From Clostridiales bacterium (lineage in GTDB: Bacteria > Bacillota > Clostridia > Peptostreptococcales > Acidaminobacteraceae): a DNA stretch of 40,931 nt. Each line of letters starts with the position of its first letter. Within the stretch, counting starts at the first letter, position 1. The notes under the pieces were generated by a model. That model made no database searches and had not been told where the DNA came from. It saw nothing but the letters and a program-made list of their open reading frames with translations. The stretch is from contig JASUSA010000027.1 in assembly GCA_030446305.1 (NCBI GenBank), positions 1 through 40,931 of the forward strand. Direction: 5' to 3'. The translations under genes and the position numbers were made by a program. Shown in pieces: positions 8,169 to 15,225 of the stretch.

Positions 8169-8696
8169 ATGAAAAATGGACAGGCAAAAATCGTAGCGGG
8201 CATCATTGGCATTTTAGTGATCGTCATCGTTGTGACGACTTGGATGAGCAAGGGCGATATCGAAACCAAGAAAGCGCTTAATAACGAAGCGGTCTTCACC
8301 GTTCAGAATGAGGGCAGCGAAGTGAAGACATATGATATGGAAACGATCGACCAGTTGGGACGTGAAACATTTAAAGCAAATCTAAAGTCAAGCGGCAAAG
8401 ACCCTGTAGAACATACTTATGAAGGTGTTTTGCTTAAGACAATTCTAACCGATGCGGGGATTGATTTGGATTCCGTTGACTCGGTAGTGGTCTATGCCAT
8501 CGATGGCTATGCCGTGTCGCTCAGCACCGATAAGTTAATGGAAGATGACAATGTGTACCTCGCTTATATAAGGGATGATGCACTGATCGGTACGCGAGAA
8601 GAAGATGGCGACGGTCCTTATCAAATGGTTATTAAAAAAGACCCATTCAGCCAATACTGGTGCAAATATGCCTATAGCGTATCCATTAACGAATAG
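8169..8696 (+). CDS. Membrane-anchored single Moco-fold domain protein
   Basis: A 175-residue protein with an N-terminal anchor (IVAGIIGILVIVIVVTTW, residues 8-25) and one extracytoplasmic domain of the molybdopterin-binding SUOX-like fold. Diagnostic segments are EHTYEGVLLKTILTDAGI, VYAIDGYAVSLSTDKL, NVYLAYIRDDALIGT, DGDGPYQMVIKKDPFSQYW and a final KYAYSVSINE strand. Such proteins are commonly annotated as molybdopterin-dependent oxidoreductases, but this one has no Cys at the molybdenum-ligand position; its single Cys is in YWCKY near the C terminus. It is a better-preserved copy of the repeats in the two lipoproteins upstream. ATG 8169 follows AGGGAGG at 8158-8164. I infer a ligand-binding partner of the ECF importer. 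Confidence 0.7.
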   Translation: MKNGQAKIVAGIIGILVIVIVVTTWMSKGDIETKKALNNEAVFTVQNEGSEVKTYDMETIDQLGRETFKANLKSSGKDPVEHTYEGVLLKTILTDAGIDLDSVDSVVVYAIDGYAVSLSTDKLMEDDNVYLAYIRDDALIGTREEDGDGPYQMVIKKDPFSQYWCKYAYSVSINE

Positions 8697-8725
8697 CGAC
8701 AGAGAAAGATGAGAGGGGTGCGGTA

Positions 8726-9406
8726 TTGACGGCGATTCGACTTGAAGCACTTTCGTTTCAGTACAATAAACGTAAAAAGATATTGAGCGATGTTAACATG
8801 GCGGTAGAAAAAGGAGAGATCGTTGGCATAATTGGGGAGAGCGGTGCCGGTAAAACGACCTTGCTGAGACTCATGAACGGCAGCTATTTTCATGAATATG
8901 AGCGTAATATAAAGGGCCGCATTTTTATTGACGATCAGCACATGGCAAAAGAAGAGGATTTCTTTCAGAAAATAGGTACGATCTATCAAGATCCTGATAA
9001 CCAGATTATCTTTTCAAATGTAACCGACGAGCTGGCATTTGGTATGGAAAACATGTGTGTTAGCCCGGAAGTCATGAAACGCAAAGTGGATGAAGTGCTT
9101 AAAATGCTTGCAATTGAGCATCTTCGGGACAGGAACCCCAATACGCTGTCAGGCGGCGAAAAACAACTTGTAACCGTCGCGGCAATTCTCTGCCTAGACA
9201 TTGATATTATTATTTTGGATGAATGCATGGCGCAAGTGGATACTAAGGGCAAAGCGCTTATTGCAGAAGCGATTCAACGGATGAAAGCACATTGTAAAAC
9301 CGTTGTGATGGTTGAGCACGATTATGAAAATTTGAGTCTTTGCGATTGTATTTACAAAATAGCAGACGGCAAATTGCAAGCGATCGCCAGAGAGGATTTG
9401 AAGTGA
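8726..9406 (+). CDS. ECF transporter ATPase subunit (EcfA)
   Basis: A 226-residue ABC ATPase, one of the two nucleotide-binding subunits that drive the ECF importer. Walker A is GESGAGKTT, the Q-loop is IYQDPDNQIIF (the DPDNQ form is typical of ECF ATPases), the signature is TLSGGEKQ, Walker B is IIILDECMA and the switch His is in VEHD. The gene starts at TTG 8726 after GAGGGG at 8713-8718. Its TGA shares one base with the ATG of the second ATPase. The pairing with a second ATPase, an EcfT and an S-component in the same operon makes the transporter self-contained. Confidence 0.88.
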   Translation: MTAIRLEALSFQYNKRKKILSDVNMAVEKGEIVGIIGESGAGKTTLLRLMNGSYFHEYERNIKGRIFIDDQHMAKEEDFFQKIGTIYQDPDNQIIFSNVTDELAFGMENMCVSPEVMKRKVDEVLKMLAIEHLRDRNPNTLSGGEKQLVTVAAILCLDIDIIILDECMAQVDTKGKALIAEAIQRMKAHCKTVVMVEHDYENLSLCDCIYKIADGKLQAIAREDLK

Positions 9407-10068
9407 TGTCCTATATAACTTTTAAAGAGGTCAGCTATCGCGTGCAGGGGAAGAACCTGTTCCAAAATGTAAATTTAGCATTGGCGCGTGGCAGCTTTAC
9501 GACACTGGTTGGTGCGAATGGTGCCGGCAAGACGACGTTTTCGAAAATGATTATCGGCATGGTTAAACCTTCTGAAGGCACGGTTTTGTTAGATCAGAAA
9601 AATGTTAACGATTATAAAATGTATGAAATCGGCAATAAAGTCGGTTATTTGTTTCAAAATCCCAATGTTCAGATCTTTTCACCGACCGTTCGAGAAGAAC
9701 TGGGCTTCGCCTTAAAATATAAGGGAATAGCGGAGACGGTTATTGAGGCGAAGACCGAAAAGATGATTGACCGTTTTATGCTCAGACATACACTTGAAAC
9801 ACCTGCGTATCATTTAAGTCAAGGCGAGAAGCAGCGGTTGGCGCTTGCGACGATACTCATGAACGATCCGACTTATCTCGTGTTGGATGAGCCGACGACA
9901 GGGCTGGATCAAAAGCGCCGACAAGTGCTTTCAGAGGTACTGCAGCAAATTCATGCAGAGGGGATTGGTATTCTGCTCATTAGCCACGATTACGCGTTTA
10001 TTCGTAAAATGCCAACCGACGTATTGTCTATACAGAATGGGGGGATTGCCTATGAAACCGGTTTTTGA
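9406..10068 (+). CDS. ECF transporter ATPase subunit (EcfA')
   Basis: A 220-residue ABC ATPase, the second nucleotide-binding subunit. Walker A is GANGAGKTT, the Q-loop is LFQNPNVQIF, the signature is HLSQGEKQRLA, Walker B is YLVLDEPTTGLD, and the switch region is LISHDYAFI. It is most like EcfA/CbiO ATPases. ATG 9406 was preferred over the adjacent in-frame GTG at 9403; a GAGG site lies at 9392-9395. The last 17 bases overlap the EcfT gene, which implies coupled translation and fixed subunit ratios. Confidence 0.88.
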   Translation: MSYITFKEVSYRVQGKNLFQNVNLALARGSFTTLVGANGAGKTTFSKMIIGMVKPSEGTVLLDQKNVNDYKMYEIGNKVGYLFQNPNVQIFSPTVREELGFALKYKGIAETVIEAKTEKMIDRFMLRHTLETPAYHLSQGEKQRLALATILMNDPTYLVLDEPTTGLDQKRRQVLSEVLQQIHAEGIGILLISHDYAFIRKMPTDVLSIQNGGIAYETGF

Positions 10069-10789
10069 TCCCAGAGTCAAGCTGCTTGCTGCCACTGCTG
10101 TTTCAACGGTCGGCGTCATGAGTACGAGTCCGCTTCTTTCACTTGTTAATTTTCTGATCGGTTTGATAATGTGCCGGATTTTTAATGTTGAACTTTTTAA
10201 AATCATGAAAAAAATGCAACGTTTTCTTGGCGTATGCATGGTTTTGATTATTATTCAAAGCCTTTTTGACAGGAGTGGCAATGCCATACTGCAAATTGGA
10301 CAATTGACGATTTTGACCGATATCGGCATGTACCGTGGCATTAATTATCTCTTTAGGGTTTTAATCATCTTAATTTCGGGGATGATTATTGCGACATCTA
10401 GCATGAAGGCGACAATACAGGGTTTTGTCCAGTTGGGACTGCCGTATGAGTTTGGCTTTATGGCGGGGCTGGGCGTTCGGTTTTTGCCGCTGCTGACAGA
10501 GGAAATTCGCAATACGTATGTTTCCATGGCGTTAAGGGGGATTGATGTCAATCGGCTTTCGCTTGCCAAGCGCTTAGAGATGATTGGCAGCCTCTTCATT
10601 CCCGTCGTCTATGCGACACTGCTTAGAGGAAAGGCGCTGGCAGAGTCGGCACAGTCGAGGGGGTTTGTTATAGGCGGCAAACGGAGCACCTTTGAAAAAT
10701 TGAAATTTGAAAAGCATGATTATGTTGGGACATTGGCAATATCAATGATTTTTGCAGTGCTCCTCGTCTCAGAAAGGTTGGTATTTTAA
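10052..10789 (+). CDS. ECF transporter transmembrane coupling subunit (EcfT)
   Basis: A 245-residue membrane protein with several hydrophobic helices and the MKPVFDPRVKLLA start typical of EcfT/CbiQ proteins. The two short Arg-containing coupling motifs of EcfT are visible as ALRGID (after TYVSM) and QSRGFV in the C-terminal cytoplasmic helices; these dock on the ATPase pair. ATG 10052 lies inside the EcfA' gene after a GGGGGGA site, and the stop TAA shares a base with the mobB ATG. It would join the S-component at 6107 to the two ATPases. Confidence 0.87.
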   Translation: MKPVFDPRVKLLAATAVSTVGVMSTSPLLSLVNFLIGLIMCRIFNVELFKIMKKMQRFLGVCMVLIIIQSLFDRSGNAILQIGQLTILTDIGMYRGINYLFRVLIILISGMIIATSSMKATIQGFVQLGLPYEFGFMAGLGVRFLPLLTEEIRNTYVSMALRGIDVNRLSLAKRLEMIGSLFIPVVYATLLRGKALAESAQSRGFVIGGKRSTFEKLKFEKHDYVGTLAISMIFAVLLVSERLVF

Positions 10790-11556
10790 TGAAAGTATTT
10801 GCAGTTGTTGGGTATACAAAATCAGGGAAGACGACGACTATTGAAAAAATAATTGCCGAGCTTCGCAAGAGAGGATACACGGTGGGCTCTGTCAAGGATA
10901 TTCACTATGAGGCCTTTCATATAGACTCAGAGGGGACAAACACAGATCGCCATAAAAAAGCCGGCTCACAGCTCGTCACGGCGCGTGGACTGTATGAAAC
11001 CGACATCCTATTCCAGAGACCGCTGGATTTATATGAAATCGCAAAGTTTTATGATACCGATTACCTTATACTAGAAGGGTATCGAGACGGCAATGTCCCC
11101 ATGATCTTAACGGCCGACTGTATGAAGGATCTTGATGAACGTTATGATGGCCGCGCTTTTCTCGTCTCCGGGAAAATTGCCGACAGCATCGATCATTACC
11201 ATTCGCTGAAAGCTTTAAGCGCACTTGAGCACACCGAGGAAATCTGCGATATCATTGAGACAACCGTGTTTGACTTATTGCCGGACTTTGATGTAGACTG
11301 CTGTTCATCATGCGGCATGAGCTGTCGTGAACTCTGTACAGCTATTATCAGAGGTGATCGTAAGCGAACTGATTGCGTGATTGATGACAGTATCATTGAA
11401 TTAACAATAGACGGTGTTAAGATTCCAATGGTACCCTTTGTACAAAGAATTTTGCATAATGCCGTTGTCGGTGTCGTATCCGAACTTGAAGGCTATCAGA
11501 AGGGAAGTGCCATTAAGCTATCCATAGGCGGTGAACTGAAACGTGAAAATCCTTAA
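10789..11556 (+). CDS. mobB: MobB-like molybdopterin-guanine dinucleotide adaptor with Cys-rich C-terminal domain
   Basis: A 255-residue cytoplasmic protein. Residues 1-165 are a MobB-type P-loop GTPase: Walker A GYTKSGKTT (8-16), GSVKDIHYEAFHIDSEGTNT with the conserved His, Asp and Thr region, and DYLILEGYRDGNVP. MobB assists MobA in attaching GMP to molybdopterin to form MGD. Residues about 166-200 add a cysteine cluster (Cys171, 172, 175, 179, 183 and 196) that could bind an Fe-S cluster or zinc. E. coli MobB is much shorter and lacks it. Placement in an ECF operon with Moco-fold surface proteins links the imported ligand to molybdenum-cofactor chemistry. The start overlaps EcfT by one base and the end overlaps the next gene by 14 bases. 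Confidence 0.82.
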   Translation: MKVFAVVGYTKSGKTTTIEKIIAELRKRGYTVGSVKDIHYEAFHIDSEGTNTDRHKKAGSQLVTARGLYETDILFQRPLDLYEIAKFYDTDYLILEGYRDGNVPMILTADCMKDLDERYDGRAFLVSGKIADSIDHYHSLKALSALEHTEEICDIIETTVFDLLPDFDVDCCSSCGMSCRELCTAIIRGDRKRTDCVIDDSIIELTIDGVKIPMVPFVQRILHNAVVGVVSELEGYQKGSAIKLSIGGELKRENP

Positions 11557-12217
11557 GCAATTTGAGTCAAAACGCAATTGCGTTTATTTAATGCTTGATG
11601 AGCAAAAACAACGCTTATACGTGGAAAAGCACTTTGCAGAAGATGTTGCTTACCGCTTTGAAAAGGACGTTTATATTCGAATTGGCGCCAGTGAAATACG
11701 GCCGCTCATTCCCGAAATGGTTGCCTTTTTTGATGATTCGCGCATTTGCCGCTATACGTATATTGAGGGCACGACAGTACTTGAATATTTGGAACAGTGC
11801 GAGATTCAAAGCAACCAAGAAGCGGCAACCATTGTGCTGCATCAATTGTTTGAATGGCTGGTTGCCTTTTATCGAGCATGTGATGCGGTAACGAATAAAT
11901 CCGGTGGCAGTATGTCCCTGACAGATTTAAATTTAAGAAATTTTGTGTACGCGAGTGACGGACGCGTTTTCGGGATCGACTTTGAAGAAATGTCACAAGA
12001 AAACAGAATGCTGTCAATGATTCGCCTCATTGCCATGTACCGGCAATGTGCTCCAATCGACAGTTTTTTTAAACGGGCAGTTGTTGAAGCGTTTCTTACA
12101 AAATCGACGAGGGAGAAGCTGGCTGAAATTGGCAAGATGGACTTGACCGTTAAGTTGTTTAACGAGATTTACAATGCAGAAGTCGCTAGAATACAGCATA
12201 GGCGAGAAAATAGGTGA
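11543..12217 (+). CDS. Small protein-kinase-fold (RIO/Bud32/APH-like) enzyme, unassigned
   Basis: A 224-residue cytoplasmic protein with a minimal kinase-like layout: a candidate ATP-binding Lys in LYVEKHFAED (about residue 29-30), a hinge region CRYTYIEGTTVLEYLE, a catalytic-loop-like SLTDLNLRNFVY in which Asp and Asn occupy the places of HxDxxxxN, and a metal-binding GIDFEEM in place of DFG. The first His of the catalytic loop is missing. Small kinases of this type phosphorylate lipids, sugars or small molecules as often as proteins. It starts at GTG 11543 within mobB and ends the operon. Phosphorylation of an imported dephospho-cofactor would fit the context but is inference. Confidence 0.6.
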   Translation: MKILKQFESKRNCVYLMLDEQKQRLYVEKHFAEDVAYRFEKDVYIRIGASEIRPLIPEMVAFFDDSRICRYTYIEGTTVLEYLEQCEIQSNQEAATIVLHQLFEWLVAFYRACDAVTNKSGGSMSLTDLNLRNFVYASDGRVFGIDFEEMSQENRMLSMIRLIAMYRQCAPIDSFFKRAVVEAFLTKSTREKLAEIGKMDLTVKLFNEIYNAEVARIQHRRENR

Positions 12218-12236
12218 ACGTAAAATACAGTGTGAG

Positions 12237-12264
12237 AGCGCTTAAATCAAAGGCGCTTTTTTTT
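12237..12264 (+). terminator. Intrinsic terminator of the ECF/mobB operon
   Basis: AGCGC-TT (12237-12243) pairs with AAGGCGCT (12250-12257) with one bulged G, and eight T residues follow (12257-12264). It lies about 20 bases after the last stop codon. Confidence 0.85.
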
Positions 12265-12350
12265 GTATGCTCAAATGGTTATTCAGCAAATATCTAGCAT
12301 CGAATCCAGATGCTGTATGTTCTGATTTCAATGCTTTATGCTGAATTATC

Positions 12351-12378
12351 TTGACATAAGTATACAAGAGTATATAAT
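12351..12378 (+). promoter_or_regulatory. Near-consensus promoter of the opp operon
   Basis: TTGACA (12351-12356) and TATAAT (12373-12378) are both perfect sigma-A hexamers with a 16-base spacer. Transcription should start near 12385, giving a leader of about 140 bases before oppA. Just upstream of the -35 is a nested inverted repeat (12281-12346). Nothing else is seen in 12265-12524 except a doubtful 26-codon frame at 12393-12473. Confidence 0.85.
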
Positions 12379-12524
12379 TATTTCATAAGAGGATGGAGTC
12401 TGGTGCTCAAAATTTATTAGAAAATGTTCTTGATAAGCTAACACTTTTAGGCAATATTGACAATGATTTTTGAGTATTTTAGAGTTCGTTTTTTTGTATT
12501 TTCTTATAAAGAGAAGGGGGAACT

Positions 12525-14198
12525 ATGAAAAAAATTATTTCGCTGCTCACCGTATTGGCTTTGTTATTTAGCTTGACGGCATGCGGTAGCAAAGAAGCTG
12601 CACCGGCAGAATCATCAACGCCGGCAGAAACGCAAACTGCTTCAGAGACAGCAACATCTGAAGAAGCTGCGAATATCTTAAAAGTACAAATTGAAGTTGA
12701 AGTGGCTTCAATGGATCCGCAAATTGCAACAGACGGAACATCATTTGAAGTGATGGGCGCCGTCACAGAAGGTCTTTATTCTGTTGACGCCGCAGGGTCT
12801 CCGATCTTGGCAATGGCAGAAAGCGTTGATAAGAGTGAAGATGGCATGAGCTATACTTTCCACTTGAGAGATGCCAACTGGTCAAATGGTACACCTGTAA
12901 CAGCAAACGATTTTGTCTATGCATGGAAACGACTTGTCGACCCAGCTACCGCAAGTGAGTATTCCTTCATCGCAGAAATCGCAGGTATTAAAAATGCAGC
13001 GGCTATTATTTCAGGCGATGTGCCAGTAGATGAACTCGGTGCCGTTGCAGAAGATGACAAGACACTGGTGGTTACACTGGACTTCCCAGTTTCCTATTTT
13101 GAATCGTTAATGTCATTTAACTCATTCTTCCCGGTAAATGAAGCGTTCTTTACTGAGAAAGGTGACTTGTTTGGCACTTCACCGGATACGATTTTAGCAA
13201 ACGGACCTTTCAAAATTTCTGCCTATGAACCGGCAGCAACAACGATTGAACTCGTTAAAAACGAAGATTACTGGGATGCTGATGCCGTTAAACTCGACGG
13301 TATTGAGTATCAAGTTATAAAGGAAGCGCAACAGACAATGCTCGCCTACCAAAATGGCGATATTGACGTTGCAACACTTGCCGGAGAGCAAGTCGAACAA
13401 TTTAAAGCAGATCCTGAATTCCACAACATCATGGCGGGATACCTTTGGTACATTTCACCAAATCAAACCGTTGCAGGCCTCGAAAATGTCAATTTGCGTA
13501 AAGCGATTGCACTTTCTTACGATAAAGCGGCCATTGCCAATAATATCTTAAAAGACGGTTCAATTGTCGCTGACTTCGCCGTGCCTACATTGCTGGCAGC
13601 TGGTCCGGACGGCAAGGATTACCGTGAAACAGCAGACACATATCTTGCAACAGATAAAGCGAAGGCGCTTGAATACTTCAATACGGCTAAAGCCGAACTC
13701 GGCGTTGATGAATTCTCATATACGCTGATCGTTGAAGATACTGAATCTGCACAAAACGTTGCACAGTTTATCCAATCTGAAATTCAAACAACACTGCCGG
13801 GCATGACGATTACCATTGAAACAATGCCTAAGAAAAACCGCGTTGAAAGAATGCAGGAAGGCGATTTTGAACTTGGATTAACGAGATGGGGTCCTGACTA
13901 TGCCGATCCTATGACTTACCTTGATATGTGGATTACAGACAGCCCTAACAACTATGGCTTCTGGTCAAATGCAGAATATGACAGCATTATTCAATCTGCT
14001 AAGAACGGTGAATTGGCGCTTGATCTCATCGCGCGATGGGAAGGCCTTAAAAAGGCTGAAAAAATCGTCATGGACGAAGCCGTTATCTTGCCTGTTTACC
14101 AAAAAGGTAATGCCGTTATGATTAAAGGCAATGTTACCGGCATTGAATTCCACTCTGTAGGAATAAATAGAATTTACAAAAATGCTGTTAAAAACTAG
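12525..14198 (+). CDS. oppA: Oligopeptide/dipeptide ABC transporter substrate-binding lipoprotein
   Basis: A 557-residue solute-binding lipoprotein of the family 5 (OppA/DppA) class. The signal peptide ends in LFSLTAC with the lipidated Cys, followed by an Ala/Glu/Thr/Ser-rich linker to about residue 50. The fold signature is visible in SMDPQIATDG, TEGLYSV, YTFHLRDANWSNGTPVTAND, FVYAWKRLVDP, GPFKISAYEP, VNLRKAIALSYDK and TRWGPDYADPMTYLDMW, the last being close to the OppA peptide-binding site. It captures peptides at the outer membrane face and delivers them to OppBC. ATG 12525 follows AAGGGGG at 12513-12519. It heads a complete oppABCDF-like operon behind a near-consensus promoter. Confidence 0.93.
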   Translation: MKKIISLLTVLALLFSLTACGSKEAAPAESSTPAETQTASETATSEEAANILKVQIEVEVASMDPQIATDGTSFEVMGAVTEGLYSVDAAGSPILAMAESVDKSEDGMSYTFHLRDANWSNGTPVTANDFVYAWKRLVDPATASEYSFIAEIAGIKNAAAIISGDVPVDELGAVAEDDKTLVVTLDFPVSYFESLMSFNSFFPVNEAFFTEKGDLFGTSPDTILANGPFKISAYEPAATTIELVKNEDYWDADAVKLDGIEYQVIKEAQQTMLAYQNGDIDVATLAGEQVEQFKADPEFHNIMAGYLWYISPNQTVAGLENVNLRKAIALSYDKAAIANNILKDGSIVADFAVPTLLAAGPDGKDYRETADTYLATDKAKALEYFNTAKAELGVDEFSYTLIVEDTESAQNVAQFIQSEIQTTLPGMTITIETMPKKNRVERMQEGDFELGLTRWGPDYADPMTYLDMWITDSPNNYGFWSNAEYDSIIQSAKNGELALDLIARWEGLKKAEKIVMDEAVILPVYQKGNAVMIKGNVTGIEFHSVGINRIYKNAVKN

Positions 14199-14232
14199 TC
14201 GTTAAATTGCAGCTATAAAAAGCAATACCAAT

Positions 14233-14260
14233 AACAGTGGCTGCATTTGCAGCCACTGTT
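14233..14260 (+). promoter_or_regulatory. Perfect 12-bp hairpin between oppA and oppB
   Basis: AACAGTGGCTGC (14233-14244), loop ATTT, GCAGCCACTGTT (14249-14260). No T run follows (AAACTTATAT), so it is unlikely to be a full terminator. Hairpins in this place commonly stabilise the binding-protein mRNA or cut down read-through, so that binding protein is made in excess over the membrane subunits. Confidence 0.75.
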
Positions 14261-14283
14261 AAACTTATATTAAGGAGTAACAC

Positions 14284-15225
14284 ATGAAAAAATATTTATT
14301 GAAGAGGGTACTCATTTCAATAGCAACACTGCTTGTTATTCTAGTGATTCTCTTTCTCATGTTAGAATTCATGCCGGGCTCGCCTTTTAACGATGAAAAA
14401 CTTACAACAGCTCAAGTTGAGCTGCTAAATGCTAAATATGGATTAGATAAACCCGTCTTTATTCGCTTTTTCAACTATGTTAAGAACATGTTGTCAGGCG
14501 ATTTTGGCGTTTCTTATACCATCAGTAAGAACACACCTATTTCAACCTTGCTGCTGTCGCGTTTGCCAATTTCGGTAACGATCGGCGGGCAGGCTGTTCT
14601 ATTGGGAACCGTTGTCGGTTTGATACTCGGCATTATCGCAGCACTCAAACACAATACGATCTGGGATACGCTGACGACGATTATCTCGGTTATTGGGGTA
14701 AGTTTACCGTCGTATGTCTTTGCACTGGCACTTTCTTATTCACTGGGGTACAAATTGGAGTGGTTTCCACTGCTTTATTCCAATAAAGCCCCATTCGATT
14801 CATCCATTTTACCGACGATCTCGCTAAGCATGTTTACCATTGCCTCTATTGCCAGATTTACACGGACTGAAATGATAGAGGTCATGGGATCAGATTATAT
14901 TCAGTTAGCGGAAAGTAAGGGGATCAGCGGGATACACCTTATCGTAAGGCATCAGCTTCGCAATGCACTCATTCCCATTATTACAGTGCTGGCGCCGCTT
15001 ATTGTCGGCTTGATGACAGGCAGCCTGGTGATCGAAAAAATCTTTTCTATTCCCGGTATAGGCAGTTTGCTGGTTACGGCAATCCAATCCAATGACTACA
15101 ATGTCATTATTGCAATTGCCTTTATTTACAGCGCCATGTACATTGGCATTATGCTGGTTGTCGATATCCTCTACGGTATTATTGACCCAAGAATTCGATT
15201 GGCAAAGGAGGAGAGTCATGAATAA
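14284..15225 (+). CDS. oppB: Oligopeptide ABC transporter permease (OppB type)
   Basis: A 313-residue inner-membrane permease with six predicted helices. The N-terminal helix (SIATLLVILVILFLMLEFMP) leads to the typical PGSPFNDEKLT segment. The ABC-coupling EAA-like loop is AESKGISGIHLIVRHQLRNA, followed by the LIVGLMTGSLVIEKIFSIPG signature of the OppB/DppB family. ATG 14284 follows AAGGAG at 14272-14277. The final bases overlap the OppC start by 8. It forms the translocation channel with the next gene product. Confidence 0.93.
   Translation: MKKYLLKRVLISIATLLVILVILFLMLEFMPGSPFNDEKLTTAQVELLNAKYGLDKPVFIRFFNYVKNMLSGDFGVSYTISKNTPISTLLLSRLPISVTIGGQAVLLGTVVGLILGIIAALKHNTIWDTLTTIISVIGVSLPSYVFALALSYSLGYKLEWFPLLYSNKAPFDSSILPTISLSMFTIASIARFTRTEMIEVMGSDYIQLAESKGISGIHLIVRHQLRNALIPIITVLAPLIVGLMTGSLVIEKIFSIPGIGSLLVTAIQSNDYNVIIAIAFIYSAMYIGIMLVVDILYGIIDPRIRLAKEESHE

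Noticed and set aside
4469-8696. Active molybdopterin-dependent oxidoreductases
   Set aside because: The proteins resemble the fold but lack the Cys that ligates molybdenum, so catalytic naming would be misleading.
3898-10789. Flavin export or uptake system for extracellular electron transfer (RibU/FmnAB-like)
   Set aside because: The FMN-binding protein beside an ECF system recalls it, but no apbE, ndh2 or RibU signature is present, and MobB plus Moco-fold proteins point elsewhere. Kept only as an alternative.
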